64,000 bases of DNA. Origin: Micromonospora sediminicola (GTDB lineage Bacteria; Actinomycetota; Actinomycetes; Mycobacteriales; Micromonosporaceae). The DNA is taken from contig NZ_FLRH01000003.1 of NCBI RefSeq assembly GCF_900089585.1, positions 977,001 through 1,041,000 of the forward strand, given 5' to 3'. Made by a program: the position numbers and the translations under genes. This document shows positions 25,233-34,487 of this stretch, piece by piece (the stretch's first letter is position 1; every line of letters starts with the position of its first letter). The notes under the pieces were generated by a model. The model saw nothing but the letters and a program-made list of their open reading frames with translations. It did not search any database and was not told the origin of the DNA.

Positions 25233-26594
25233 GTGGCGGAGTTGCACACCGGTGTCGGTCGTCAGCGCGGTGCCCTGCCGTGGCCTCGGCCGCGCCGCAT
25301 CGCCACCCTCTCGGTGCACACCTCGCCGCTGCACCAGCCGGGCACGGGCGACGCGGGCGGGATGAACGTCTACATCCTGGAGGTCGCCCGACGCCTGGCC
25401 GAGGCCGACGTCGAGGTGGAGATCTTCACCCGGGCCACCTCCGGCGACCTGCCCCCGGTGGTGGAGATGGCGCCCGGGGTGACCGTCCGGCACGTCACCG
25501 CCGGGCCGCTGGAGGGGCTGACCAAGGAGGAGCTGCCCGGTCAGCTCTGCGCGTTCACCGCCGGTGTGCTGCGGGCCGAGGCGGCCCGACCGCCCGGCCA
25601 CTACGACCTGATCCACTCGCACTACTGGCTCTCCGGCCAGGTCGGCTGGCTGGCCAAGGAGCGCTGGGGCGTACCGCTGGTGCACACCGCGCACACCCTG
25701 GCCAAGGTCAAGAACGCCCGGCTCGCCGTCGGGGACCGGCCCGAGCCGAAGGCCCGGGTGATCGGTGAGGAGCAGGTGGTCACCGAGGCCGACCGGCTGG
25801 TCGCCAACACCCGGGTGGAGGCCCGTGACCTGCTCGACCGGTACGCCGCCGAGCCCGGCCGGGTGGCCGTGGTGGAGCCGGGCGTGGACCTGGACCGGTT
25901 CCGTCCCGCCGCCGGTGACCGGGAGGCCGCGACCCGCGCCGCCCGCCGCCGCCTCGGTTTGCCGACCGACGGGCACGTGGTGGCGTTCGTCGGCCGGATC
26001 CAGCCGCTCAAGGCGCCGGACGTGCTGGTCCGCGCGGTGGCCGCGCTGCGCGAGCGGGAGCCCGCGCTGGCCGACGAGGTGACCGTGGTGATCTGCGGCG
26101 GCCCGAGCGGCAGCGGCCTGGACCGGCCGACCGCCCTGATGGAGCTGGCCCACTCGTTGGGCGTCGCCGACCGGGTGCGCTTCCTTCCGCCGCAGACCGG
26201 CGACCGCCTGCCCGATCTCTACCGCGCCGCCGACCTGGTCGCCGTGCCGTCGCACAACGAGTCCTTCGGGCTGGTCGCGCTGGAGGCACAGGCGTGCGGC
26301 ACGCCGGTGCTGGCCGCCGCCGTGGGCGGGCTGGTCACCGCCGTACGCGACGGGGTCAGCGGGATGCTCATCGACGGGCACGACCCGGTCGACTGGGCGC
26401 GGGCGCTGGCCCGCCTGCTGCCCGACCGGCTGCGTCGCGCCTCGCTGGCCCGGGGCGCCGAGCGGCACGCCCGCGCCTTCTCCTGGCAGCGGACCGTCTC
26501 CGGGCTGCTCGCGGTCTACGGGGAGGCGATCACCGAGCACCGGGCCCGGCTGGCCGGCCGGCTCGGTGACCCGGCCCTCACCTGTTCCTGGTGA
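25233..26594 (+). CDS. mshA: D-inositol-3-phosphate glycosyltransferase MshA
   Basis: A 453-residue GT-B retaining glycosyltransferase (GT4). It joins UDP-GlcNAc to 1L-myo-inositol-1-phosphate, the first step of mycothiol synthesis. Landmarks are [20 protein letters not shown] near residue 30, the [14 protein letters not shown] acceptor-site segment, [13 protein letters not shown], and the nucleotide-sugar EX7E region [20 protein letters not shown] at 25233 has GAGGGAG eight bases upstream as a ribosome-binding site. Context (SDR left, YbjN and gpmA right) matches Rv0486. Confidence 0.95.
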   Translation: MAELHTGVGRQRGALPWPRPRRIATLSVHTSPLHQPGTGDAGGMNVYILEVARRLAEADVEVEIFTRATSGDLPPVVEMAPGVTVRHVTAGPLEGLTKEELPGQLCAFTAGVLRAEAARPPGHYDLIHSHYWLSGQVGWLAKERWGVPLVHTAHTLAKVKNARLAVGDRPEPKARVIGEEQVVTEADRLVANTRVEARDLLDRYAAEPGRVAVVEPGVDLDRFRPAAGDREAATRAARRRLGLPTDGHVVAFVGRIQPLKAPDVLVRAVAALREREPALADEVTVVICGGPSGSGLDRPTALMELAHSLGVADRVRFLPPQTGDRLPDLYRAADLVAVPSHNESFGLVALEAQACGTPVLAAAVGGLVTAVRDGVSGMLIDGHDPVDWARALARLLPDRLRRASLARGAERHARAFSWQRTVSGLLAVYGEAITEHRARLAGRLGDPALTCSW

Positions 26595-26642
26595 CCCGTC
26601 GCCGTCGGGCGGGGCGGGGCGGGCGACCGTAGAGTGGGTGCG

Positions 26643-27176
26643 ATGAGCCGCAGGAGTGAGGTCGCCGCGCTGATCGAGGCCGTCTGTGCCGAACGGGAGC
26701 TGGAGTGGGAAGCCACCGGCGAGGCGTCGTACGCGGTGACCCTGCCCGGCACGCACAAGCTCAAGACGATCTGCAACCTGATCGTCGGTGAGCACGCGCT
26801 GCGGATCGAGGCGTTCGTGATGCGCCAGCCCGACGAGCGGCGCGAGGAGCTGTGGGCCTGGCTGTTGCAGCGCAACGCGCGGATGTACGGCGTCTCGTTC
26901 TCCATCGACACGGTCGGCGACGTCTACCTGACCGGCCGGGTCAACCTGGCCGGGCTCGACGCCGACGAGCTGGACCGGCTCTTCGGCTCGGTGCTGACCT
27001 ACGCCGACGAGTCGTTCGACAGCATGCTGGAGATCGGGTTCGGCACCGCCATCCGGCGGGAGTGGGAGTGGCGGGTCAAGCGGGGCGAGTCGACCGCCAA
27101 CCTGGCCGCGTTCGCCCACCTCTTCGAGCCCTCGACGCCGGCCGGCTCGGCCGCCGGAGGTTCGGAGTCCTCCTGA
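26643..27176 (+). CDS. YbjN domain-containing protein (Rv0487-like)
   Basis: A 177-residue cytosolic protein of the YbjN family, which resembles type III secretion chaperone folds and has no established enzymatic role. Visible core: VTLPGTHKLKTICNLIVGEHALRIEAFVMRQPDERREELWAWLLQRN. It follows mshA by 48 bp, the same order as Rv0486-Rv0487, so co-transcription with mshA is plausible. The ATG at 26643 is preferred to the GTG at 26634. Confidence 0.87.
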   Translation: MSRRSEVAALIEAVCAERELEWEATGEASYAVTLPGTHKLKTICNLIVGEHALRIEAFVMRQPDERREELWAWLLQRNARMYGVSFSIDTVGDVYLTGRVNLAGLDADELDRLFGSVLTYADESFDSMLEIGFGTAIRREWEWRVKRGESTANLAAFAHLFEPSTPAGSAAGGSESS

Positions 27177-27257
27177 CGGGTATGCCGCACCGCGCGGTGC
27201 GGAGTGTGTGTGGGGACCCACCGCGAGCCGAGGACGGACTGTCGAGGAGCGTGTCCC

Positions 27258-28271
27258 ATGGCTCAGCGCAACAGCTCAGGTCGCGGCACGACCGCGACCC
27301 GGACCAAGCGGCAACCCGGTAACCAGACGCCGAACACCCCGAGGGTGTCGGAGTCCGACATCTCCCGGATGAAGGTGGACGACATCCGGAGTCAGCTCCG
27401 CCGGCGTGGGGTCTCCGGGACCTCCGCGCTGCGCAAGCCGGAGCTGGTGAAGACCCTGGCCCGGACCATGCGGTCGGAGGGCCGTGGCGGCGCGGCCCGG
27501 CGGAGCACCGGCCCGGCCGGTCGCCCGGCGGCGAAGAAGACCACGGCGGCGAAGAAGACCGCCGCCGCGAAGAAGACGACGGCGGCCCGCCGGAAGGCCA
27601 CGTCTCCGGCAAAGTCCGCGCCGGCCGCCCGCGCCACCGGCGCCCGGGCCAAGGCGACGGGTACGCGCAGGGCGGCCCCGGCGCGCGCGAAGGCGACCGC
27701 CTCGCGGGCGAAGGCGGCCCCGGCGCGAAAGGCGTCGTCGGCCCGCGCGACGACCTCGCCCTCCCGGGCGAAGGCGGCTCCGTCGCGGGCCAAGGCGGCT
27801 CCTTCCCGGGCGAAGGCGGCGCCGTCGCGGGCGAAGGCTGCCCCCTCGCGGGCGAAGGCGGCCCCGGCGCGGAAGGCCGCATCCGCGCGGGCGCAGGCCG
27901 CGCCGACGCTCGGGCCGGCGTCCAGTCGGTCGATCGGGTCGTCGCAGCTCATCACCTCGCTCGCGGACCGTCCGGAGCGTCCCGGCCGGAGCCTGGTCAC
28001 CCGCAACCACGAGGTGATCCAGCGGTGGGCGCGGGCCCGGGGCGCGAAACCGGCGACCATCGCCGGGACCGAGCGCGGCGACCGGCCCGGCGTGCTGACG
28101 TTCAACATCCCCGGCTACCGGGAGAGCGGCCGGATCCGGGAGGTCACCTGGGACGACTGGTTCCGGACGTTCGACTCACGGCGGCTGAACCTGATCTACC
28201 AGGAGCAGATGCGGGACGGTCGGCAGAGCAACTTCTTCCGTACCGAGAACCCGAATCGTGAGGACGGCTGA
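27258..28271 (+). CDS. histone H1-like basic protein: SAP/Rho-N-type domain, Lys/Ala repeats, conserved C-terminal domain
   Basis: A 337-residue, very basic protein in three parts. Residues 30-70 (ISRMKVDDIRSQLRRRGVSG then LRKPELVKTLARTM) form a helix-extended-helix SAP or Rho N-terminal-like nucleic-acid-binding domain. Residues about 75-225 are H1-like: KKTTAAKK units, then at least five tandem SRAKAAP heptads. Residues 250-337 form a separate conserved globular domain (NHEVIQRWARARGAKPATIAG ... WDDWFRTFDSRRLNLIYQEQ), seen in small bacterial proteins often mislabelled as branching enzymes. A nucleoid or RNA-binding role is inferred. It stands alone between YbjN and the MFS genes. Confidence 0.8.
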   Translation: MAQRNSSGRGTTATRTKRQPGNQTPNTPRVSESDISRMKVDDIRSQLRRRGVSGTSALRKPELVKTLARTMRSEGRGGAARRSTGPAGRPAAKKTTAAKKTAAAKKTTAARRKATSPAKSAPAARATGARAKATGTRRAAPARAKATASRAKAAPARKASSARATTSPSRAKAAPSRAKAAPSRAKAAPSRAKAAPSRAKAAPARKAASARAQAAPTLGPASSRSIGSSQLITSLADRPERPGRSLVTRNHEVIQRWARARGAKPATIAGTERGDRPGVLTFNIPGYRESGRIREVTWDDWFRTFDSRRLNLIYQEQMRDGRQSNFFRTENPNREDG

Positions 28272-28649
28272 GGTTTGCGGGAATGGTCGCCGGGAACCCC
28301 GTGTTGGCCATCCCAGAGACCGGAGCACTGACAGCCGGATAGCCGACACGCGTGCTGTGACGGGCGAGACAGCGATCTGGGTTGAATCCGGAATCCGGTC
28401 GAACTAACTTTATTGCACCGCGTCACGCTTGTTTTCGTTCGGGGGAGCGGCGGATCGATCAGATCCGCGCAGGCGAGACGCGAAGATCGGGTGGAGCACA
28501 CCGTTGGGGGACGGTGCCGCCCGTGGAACCGGCGGCGCGAGCGGGCGACGCTTACGGGGGTGAGTGTCGCCCGCCGCCGCCGGGCGTACGGTACGAGCGC
28601 CCATCTCGACGGGGGTCGGGGTGGGCGCTCGGCCGTTCCTGAGCCCGGT
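28272..28649. other. 378-bp gap without a recognised gene
   Basis: The first 45 bp hold a weak hairpin (GGGAATGG ... CCATCCC) that may end the H1-like transcript. Positions 28380-28440 are noticeably less GC-rich (AACTAACTTTATTGC, TTGTTTTCG) and look promoter-like, but no credible reading frame follows on the plus strand. The convergent MFS gene ends at 28650. Confidence 0.5.
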
Positions 28650-29900
28650 TCAGCGCGCGGCGCGGACCGGGCGCCGGGTCGCCGCCCGCAGCGCCGCGAC
28701 CCGGCGCTCCCGAGGCGGCCCGGCGAGCAGGTGCCCGGCCGCGGCGACCAGGCCCAACCCGCCCACCACCAGCCAGTGCCGCTCGCCGAGGTGCTCCAGG
28801 CTCAGTCCGCCGAGCGCCGGCGCCACGAACGACGCCGCCGGGAACGTCAGGTAGAACACCGACTGGTAACGGGCCCGTAGCTCGGGCGGGGCCAGGTCCG
28901 CGTTGATCTGCGCGTTCGGCGGCGCGGCGAGCATCTGCCCGACCGTCCAGACCACTGCCGCGCCGAGATAGAGCGGCAGCCCGTCGGCGACGGTCAGCGC
29001 GCCGAACCCGAGCGCCATCAGGCCGGTGGACACGGCCAGCACCGTCGACCTGCGGTACGGCTCGATCAGCCGTGGGACGAAGAGCTGCCCGGCCACGATC
29101 AGCGCCCCGCCCAGCGCCACCACCAGCCCGTACGCCGACGGGCGCAGCCCGTCCGCGCGCATCGCCAGCGGCATGATGGTCGACGTCTGCATGGTCAGCA
29201 CGGCCAGCAGGAAGGTCAGCCCGACGAAGGTGAGGAAGGTGCGGTCGGTCAGCGCGGTGTGCAGCCCGGGACGCCGCCCCACCACCGCGCGCGGAGTGAC
29301 CGCCGGCCGGCGGGTGAGTGTCTCCGGCACCTTCAGCGCGATCACCACGGCCGCCGCCAGGGTGGCTCCGGCGTCGACCAGGAACAGCGCCAGGAAACTC
29401 GCCTCGGCGAGCACCCCGGCCAGCAGCGACGCCACCGCCATGCCCAGGTTGAACGCCCAGAACTGGAGGTTGAAGGCGCGGGACCGGCGGGCCTCCGGCA
29501 CCACGTCCACGATGGCCGCGACGAACGCCGGGCTGGGCATCGAGTGCGCCACCCCGACCAGGGCGGCGAGCACGGCGATCACCGCGAGGTGCCGGCTGAA
29601 CGCCAGCGCCGCCATCAGTCCGGCCGCCGTGAGGTGCGCGGCGAGCAGCGTGGCCCGCCGGCCCCACCGGTCCGCCAACACCCCGCCGAGCAGCGTGCCG
29701 GCCGCGCCCCCGATGCCGTACGCGCCGACCACCAGCCCGGCCAGCGACGGCGAGGCGCCCCGCGCGGCGGTCAGGTAGAGCGAGAGGAACAGCAGCGCGA
29801 ACGCGCCGGCCCGGTTGATCAGCAGGCCGGACCAGAGGTACCAGAAGGTGGCGGGCAGGCCGCCGGCCGTGTCGTCCCACCAGCGCCGCAGGCCGCGCAC
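28650..29900 (-). CDS. MFS transporter (downstream of a tandem pair)
   Basis: A 416-residue major facilitator with about 12 hydrophobic segments. The loop 2-3 motif GGVLADRWGRRATLL is canonical. Its start (TAGGLPATFWYLWSGLLINRAG) is nearly the same as in the next gene upstream, so the two are a tandem duplication. The drug or metabolite exported is unknown. It starts 80 bp after the upstream paralogue's stop. Confidence 0.9.
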   Translation of the reverse strand: MRGLRRWWDDTAGGLPATFWYLWSGLLINRAGAFALLFLSLYLTAARGASPSLAGLVVGAYGIGGAAGTLLGGVLADRWGRRATLLAAHLTAAGLMAALAFSRHLAVIAVLAALVGVAHSMPSPAFVAAIVDVVPEARRSRAFNLQFWAFNLGMAVASLLAGVLAEASFLALFLVDAGATLAAAVVIALKVPETLTRRPAVTPRAVVGRRPGLHTALTDRTFLTFVGLTFLLAVLTMQTSTIMPLAMRADGLRPSAYGLVVALGGALIVAGQLFVPRLIEPYRRSTVLAVSTGLMALGFGALTVADGLPLYLGAAVVWTVGQMLAAPPNAQINADLAPPELRARYQSVFYLTFPAASFVAPALGGLSLEHLGERHWLVVGGLGLVAAAGHLLAGPPRERRVAALRAATRRPVRAAR

Positions 29901-29980
29901 CCGTCCTCCAGGAAGGTTTCCTTACCGATGCTCCCGCGTACCGTATCCGCCGGTCCGGCGGCCGGCACGCGGGGGCGTAC

Positions 29981-31306
29981 TCAGGAGCCGACCCGGACCG
30001 GCTCGGCGGGCGAGGTGGCCGCGGCCTCGGCCGCCTCCGGCGCCGGGGTGCGGGTGGCGGTGACCGGCGTGACCGTCGTGCCGACGGCGCGCAGCCGGGC
30101 CGCGCGCCGCTCCCGGGCCGGGCCGGAGACCAGGTGGGCGACCGCCGCCACGACGCCGATGCCGGCGCAGCCGAGCCAGAGCGCGCTGTTGCCGGCGTGC
30201 TCGCGCACCAGGCCGCCGAGGATCGGCGCGGCGGCGCCGGCGAGCTGCCAGGAGAGCGAGAAGACGCCCTGGTAGCGGCCGCGCAGCGCGGCCGGTGACA
30301 GCTCCGCGATGAGCGTGGCGTTGGACGGCGAGTTGAGCATCTCGCCGAGCGTCCAGATCAGCACGGTCAGGCCGTAGAGCCAGACCGTGTCGGCGAACGC
30401 GGTGAGCCCGAACCCGACGCCCATCACCAGCGCCGCGAGCGCCAGCACGTGCGAGCGGCTCCGGCCCCTGATGAGCCGGGGTACGAAGAGTTGGCCGACC
30501 ACGATGAGCACGCCGTTGAGCGCGATCACCGAGCCGTAGGTGGCGGGGCTGAGCCCGGAGTCGCCCATCGCGATCGGCAGCATCGAGATGTGCTGGAGGA
30601 ACACCAGCGCGGCGAGCAGGTTGAGCGCCACGAAGCCGAGGAAGACCCGGTCGGCGAGGATGGTCCGCAGCGCGCCGGCGGGCGCGGGGGCGCCCTTGAC
30701 GACGGGGCCGGTCGGCGTGGTCCGGGTCTCCCGCACCCGGGTGAAGATGATCAGCGCGGTGACCACCGTGGTGGTCGCGTCCACCAGGAAGAGCAGCAGG
30801 TAGCCGGCCTGGGCGGCGAAGCCGGCGAGGACGGCGGCGCAGGCGAAGCCGAGGTTGATCGCCCAGTAGTTCAGCGAGAAGGCCCGCAGCCGGTCCTTCT
30901 CCGGCACCACGTCGACCATCATGGCGCCGAAGGCCGGGCGGGCCGCCTCGGCGAACGTGCCGAGCAGCAACGCGCCCACGGCCACCGCCCAGAGCGGCCG
31001 GGCCAGGCCCAGCGCGACCATCATGGTGGCCGCGCCGAGGTGCGCGGTCAGCAGCGTGGGCCGGCGGCCCCAGCGGTCGGTCAGCGTGCCGCCGACGGTG
31101 GTGCCGACCGCGCCGCCGACGCCCCAGAGCCCGATCACCAGACCCGCCTGCGAGGCGGAGAAGTCGCGCTCCTGGGTCAGGTAGATGGCGAGGAAGACCA
31201 GGATGAACGAGCCGAGCCGGTTGATCAGGGTGCCGGTCCAGAGGTACCAGAACGTCCGTGGCAGGCCGCCCGCCGTCTCCTGGAACCAGCCCCGCACCGT
31301 CCGCAT
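29981..31306 (-). CDS. MFS transporter (upstream of a tandem pair)
   Basis: A 441-residue major facilitator, paralogue of the protein encoded at 28650-29900. The N-terminal block TAGGLPRTFWYLWTGTLINRLG and the motif GGTLTDRWGRRPTLL are shared. It carries an extra 25-residue Ala/Thr/Pro cytoplasmic tail. No regulator or biosynthetic cluster is adjacent to indicate a substrate. The gene is divergent from gpmA. Confidence 0.9.
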   Translation of the reverse strand: MRTVRGWFQETAGGLPRTFWYLWTGTLINRLGSFILVFLAIYLTQERDFSASQAGLVIGLWGVGGAVGTTVGGTLTDRWGRRPTLLTAHLGAATMMVALGLARPLWAVAVGALLLGTFAEAARPAFGAMMVDVVPEKDRLRAFSLNYWAINLGFACAAVLAGFAAQAGYLLLFLVDATTTVVTALIIFTRVRETRTTPTGPVVKGAPAPAGALRTILADRVFLGFVALNLLAALVFLQHISMLPIAMGDSGLSPATYGSVIALNGVLIVVGQLFVPRLIRGRSRSHVLALAALVMGVGFGLTAFADTVWLYGLTVLIWTLGEMLNSPSNATLIAELSPAALRGRYQGVFSLSWQLAGAAAPILGGLVREHAGNSALWLGCAGIGVVAAVAHLVSGPARERRAARLRAVGTTVTPVTATRTPAPEAAEAAATSPAEPVRVGS

Positions 31307-31457
31307 GCCGACGCCCCCCGCTCGGTAATGACCGACCTCTGCCGGATGCCTTACAACCTAGTCCCGCCCCGGAACGCCGGTCATCCGCATTTCCACGTGG
31401 TGGTCGTCACCACCGGTCCCCGCGTGTCCGCCGGGCCGGTACGGCAGGATGATCGGC

Positions 31458-32225
31458 ATGACTGCGAGCGAAGGGCCCACCATCGGGACGCTGGTCCTGC
31501 TGCGGCACGGCGAGAGCGACTGGAACGCCAAGAACCTCTTCACCGGCTGGGTCGACGTCGACCTGACCGCCAAGGGCGAGACCGAGGCGCGGCGCGGCGG
31601 CGAGCTGCTCCGCGAGCACGACCTGCTGCCGGACGTGGTGCACACCAGCCTGCTGCGCCGGGCGATCCGCACCGCCGAGCTGGCGCTGAACGCCGCCGAC
31701 CGGCACTGGATCGCGGTGCGCCGGTCGTGGCGGCTCAACGAGCGCCACTACGGCGCGCTTCAGGGCAAGAACAAGAAGCAGACCCTGGACGAGTACGGCG
31801 AGGAGCAGTTCATGCTCTGGCGCCGGTCGTACGACACGCCGCCGCCCCCGATCGACGACAACGACGAGTGGTCGCAGGTCGGCGACCCCCGGTACGCGTT
31901 GCTGCCGACCGAGCTGATGCCCCGGACGGAGTGCCTCAAGGACGTCGTCGACCGGATGCTGCCCTACTGGTACGACTCGATCGTGCCGGACATCCTGGCC
32001 GGCCGGACCGTGCTGGTGGCGGCGCACGGCAACTCGCTGCGGGCGCTGGTCAAGCACCTCGACCAGATCTCCGACGACGCGATCGCCAAGCTGAACATCC
32101 CCACCGGCATCCCGCTGCGCTACGACCTGGACGCGGACCTGCGCCCGCAGGTGCTCGGCGGGACGTACCTCGACCCGGAGGCCGCGAAGGACGCCGCCGC
32201 CGCAGTCGCCAACCAGGGCCGCTGA
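31458..32225 (+). CDS. gpmA: 2,3-bisphosphoglycerate-dependent phosphoglycerate mutase
   Basis: A 255-residue glycolytic enzyme interconverting 3- and 2-phosphoglycerate. The phospho-histidine motif [18 protein letters not shown] is at about residues 14-32, [14 protein letters not shown] follows, and the second histidine is in [18 protein letters not shown]. The full cofactor-dependent length and the ERHYG loop identify dPGM and not a broad histidine phosphatase. The ATG at 31458 is chosen over 31449. Position next to the phoU/SenX3-RegX3 genes matches Rv0489. Confidence 0.95.
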   Translation: MTASEGPTIGTLVLLRHGESDWNAKNLFTGWVDVDLTAKGETEARRGGELLREHDLLPDVVHTSLLRRAIRTAELALNAADRHWIAVRRSWRLNERHYGALQGKNKKQTLDEYGEEQFMLWRRSYDTPPPPIDDNDEWSQVGDPRYALLPTELMPRTECLKDVVDRMLPYWYDSIVPDILAGRTVLVAAHGNSLRALVKHLDQISDDAIAKLNIPTGIPLRYDLDADLRPQVLGGTYLDPEAAKDAAAAVANQGR

Positions 32226-32229
32226 GGGT

Positions 32230-32316
32230 GTAAGGAAGGGCCCCTTATTAACGTCTGCGGTAGAGGAGGGGCCCCTTCTTAACGCTGGGCTGTTAAGAAG
32301 GGGCCCCTCCTTGCAC
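32230..32316. repeat. GGGCCC-type element, copy 4 (three-armed)
   Basis: Three GGGCCC-cored arms in a row: GTAAGGAAGGGGCCCC-like with TTATTAAC, then GAGGGGCCCC-TTCTTAAC, then GTTAAGAAGGGGCCCC-TCCTTGCAC. Other copies have two arms, so this one appears to be a head-to-tail partial duplication. It lies between the convergent gpmA and phoU genes. Confidence 0.9.
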
Positions 32317-32327
32317 GCGGGCCGGGG

Positions 32328-32972
32328 TCAGCTGGACGGCGAACCGGTGATCAGGTAGACCACGTGCTCGCCGGCGTTCACCGCGTGGTCGGCGAAACGC
32401 TCGTAGAAGCGGCCCAGCAGGGTCGCGTCGATGGCGGTCTCCACGCCGTACGGCCAGTCGTCGCCGAGCAGCACGCCGAACAGGCTTTTGTGCAGGTCGT
32501 CCATCGCGTCGTCGTCCCGGTCCAGCTCCGCCGCCACGTCGGCGTCGGGCTTTGCCAGGACCGCGCCGATCTTCTCGGCCATCCGGTCGGCGATGCCGGC
32601 CATGTCGGTGAAGACCGGCCGCAGCTCGGCCGGGACCGCCGGCGAGGGGTGCCGGCGCAGCGCGGTCTTGGCCACGTGGTCGGCCAGGTCGCCCATCCGC
32701 TCCAGGTCGGCGGCCACGTGCAGGGCGGTGATCATCGCGCGCAGGTCGGAGGCGACCGGCGCCTGACGGGCGAGCAGGTCGCAGACCCGCTCCTCCACGT
32801 GCCGGTAGAGGTCGTCGATCTCGGCGTCCCGCGCGATCACCGTCTCGGCCGCGGCGCGGTCGGCGGTGAGCAGCCCCCTGGTGGCCTGCCGCATGGCCGC
32901 GCGCACCGCCTCGGCCATGTCCACCAGCAGTTGGCTGACAATCTGCAGGTCGGCCCGGAACTCGTCGCGCAT
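32328..32972 (-). CDS. phoU: phosphate signalling protein PhoU
   Basis: A 214-residue protein made of two three-helix PhoU repeats. The motif AADLERMGDLADHVAK is in the first half and FYERFADHAVNAGEHVVYLITG at the C-terminus; both carry the metal-cluster E/D residues. PhoU links the Pst transporter to the sensor kinase and damps the phosphate response. It is divergent from the senX3-regX3 pair, the arrangement of phoU with phoRP in Streptomyces. The ATG at 32972 is preceded by a leader containing candidate PHO boxes. Confidence 0.95.
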   Translation of the reverse strand: MRDEFRADLQIVSQLLVDMAEAVRAAMRQATRGLLTADRAAAETVIARDAEIDDLYRHVEERVCDLLARQAPVASDLRAMITALHVAADLERMGDLADHVAKTALRRHPSPAVPAELRPVFTDMAGIADRMAEKIGAVLAKPDADVAAELDRDDDAMDDLHKSLFGVLLGDDWPYGVETAIDATLLGRFYERFADHAVNAGEHVVYLITGSPSS

Positions 32973-33062
32973 CGTCACTTCCTGGGGTCGGTTGCCGTCG
33001 CCGGGAGCGGCTACGGCGTGAGCAGGTGCGCGCCCCACGGTAGGCCGCACGGCCGGCACCAG

Positions 33063-33101
33063 GGTGAACGCGGATGAACGACGCGGGACCCGCAGGTGAA
33101 C
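33063..33101 (-). promoter_or_regulatory. candidate PHO box cluster upstream of phoU
   Basis: On the minus strand three GTTCAYC units point toward phoU: GTTCACC (33101-33095), GTTCATC (33079-33073) and GTTCACC (33069-33063). Spacings are 22 and 10 bp. GTTCACC direct repeats near an 11-bp period are the binding pattern of PhoP/RegX3-type regulators in actinomycetes. The intergenic position suggests autoregulation of phoU and possibly senX3-regX3. Confidence 0.6.
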
Positions 33102-33173
33102 TTTCCCGGAAGCGAGAGTGGTTCGTCCCTTTGTGCCCGATCCCCGGGTTAACAATGACCCTACGATCGCCGG

Positions 33174-34466
33174 GTGGAATGGGCGGTGGCCATCGCGGTG
33201 GCCGTGGCGCTGGTGACCGGGCTGGTCGCCGGGTCGCTGCTGTCCGAGCCCGTCGGGGAATGGCGACGCCGCCGGGCGTCGCGGGGCGGCGGGACCTCCC
33301 GCCGTGACGCAGGGAGGCCGACGATTCCGGACGACCAGCAGGGGGGCCTCTCCGGGCTCGGCCGCAAGACGATCGACTCGTTGCGCGCCGGCGTGGTGGT
33401 GCTCGACCCGGACGACGTGCCGGTGCTCGTGAACCCGGCCGCCCGCGCGATGGGGCTGCTGCGCACCGGGGCGACACCCGGCTCGATCGCGGCGCACCCG
33501 CTGATCCGTACCCTCGCCGGGCAGGTCCGCCGCACGGGCGTGCGCCGCGAGATCGAGCTGGACCTGCCCCGGGGCCGCGACAGCTCCGGGGTCAACCCGC
33601 TCGGCGTGCACCTGCGGGCCATGGGACTGGGCGCCGGCTACATCTCGATCGAGGCGGTCGACGTCACCGAGTCGCACCGCCTGGCCCGGGTACGCCGGGA
33701 CTTCGTGGCCAATGTCAGCCACGAACTGAAGACCCCGATCGGCGCCCTCCAACTGCTCGCCGAGGCGTTGGTGGACGCCACCGAACCGGCCGGCGACGGC
33801 GCGCCCGACCTCTCCGAGGATCTGGTCGCCGCGCGGCGGTTCGCCGAGCGGATCCAGCACGAGTCCACCCGGCTCGGCCGGCTGGTGCAGGAGCTGCTGG
33901 AGCTGACCCGGCTCCAGGGCGCCGAGCCGCAGCCCGCCCCCGAACCGGTCTCGCTGGACTGGGTGCTCGCCGAGGTGATCGACCGGACCCGCACCGCGGC
34001 CACCGCCCGCCGGGTGGAGATCGTCGTGGACGGGCAGCGGGGCCTGACCGCGTACGGCAGCGACAGCCAACTCGCGACCGCGGTGGCGAACCTGGTGGAG
34101 AACGCGATCACCTACTCGGCCGAGGACACCACGGTCCGGGTCACCGTGCGGGGCACCGACGAGTACGTCGAGGTCGCCGTCGCGGACCAGGGCATCGGCA
34201 TCGCCCCGAACGAGGTCGACCGGATCTTCGAACGCTTCTACCGGGCCGACCAGGCCCGCTCCCGGGCGACCGGCGGCACCGGCCTGGGGCTGGCCATCGT
34301 CAAACACATCGCCAGCAACCATGGCGGTCGGGTGGATGTGTCGAGCACCCTTGGTGGGGGGTCGACGTTCACCCTCCGGCTGCCTGCCCGCCCCCCGGAC
34401 GACCTGGAGGCGACACTCGCCTCCGCTGGGATCGAGGCCGGCCCGGCCGAGCTCCGGCAGGCCTGA
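33174..34466 (+). CDS. senX3: sensor histidine kinase SenX3/PhoR
   Basis: A 430-residue membrane sensor kinase. One N-terminal transmembrane helix (about residues 2-21), a PAS-like cytoplasmic domain (GVVVLDPDDVPVLVNPAARAMG), then a HisKA domain with the phosphoacceptor in NVSHELKTPIG near residue 182. The HATPase domain has NLVENAITYS, DQGIGI and GTGLGLAIVKH. It senses phosphate limitation together with PhoU and activates the response regulator encoded 21 bp downstream. The GTG start gives a short periplasm-free topology typical of the family. Confidence 0.94.
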   Translation: MEWAVAIAVAVALVTGLVAGSLLSEPVGEWRRRRASRGGGTSRRDAGRPTIPDDQQGGLSGLGRKTIDSLRAGVVVLDPDDVPVLVNPAARAMGLLRTGATPGSIAAHPLIRTLAGQVRRTGVRREIELDLPRGRDSSGVNPLGVHLRAMGLGAGYISIEAVDVTESHRLARVRRDFVANVSHELKTPIGALQLLAEALVDATEPAGDGAPDLSEDLVAARRFAERIQHESTRLGRLVQELLELTRLQGAEPQPAPEPVSLDWVLAEVIDRTRTAATARRVEIVVDGQRGLTAYGSDSQLATAVANLVENAITYSAEDTTVRVTVRGTDEYVEVAVADQGIGIAPNEVDRIFERFYRADQARSRATGGTGLGLAIVKHIASNHGGRVDVSSTLGGGSTFTLRLPARPPDDLEATLASAGIEAGPAELRQA

Positions 34467-34487
34467 CCACAGGAAAGGAAACACCCG

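Noticed and set aside
28382..28642. A small plus-strand gene after the less GC-rich patch at 28380-28440
   Set aside because: The candidate frames have no ribosome-binding site, family resemblance or suitable codon bias.
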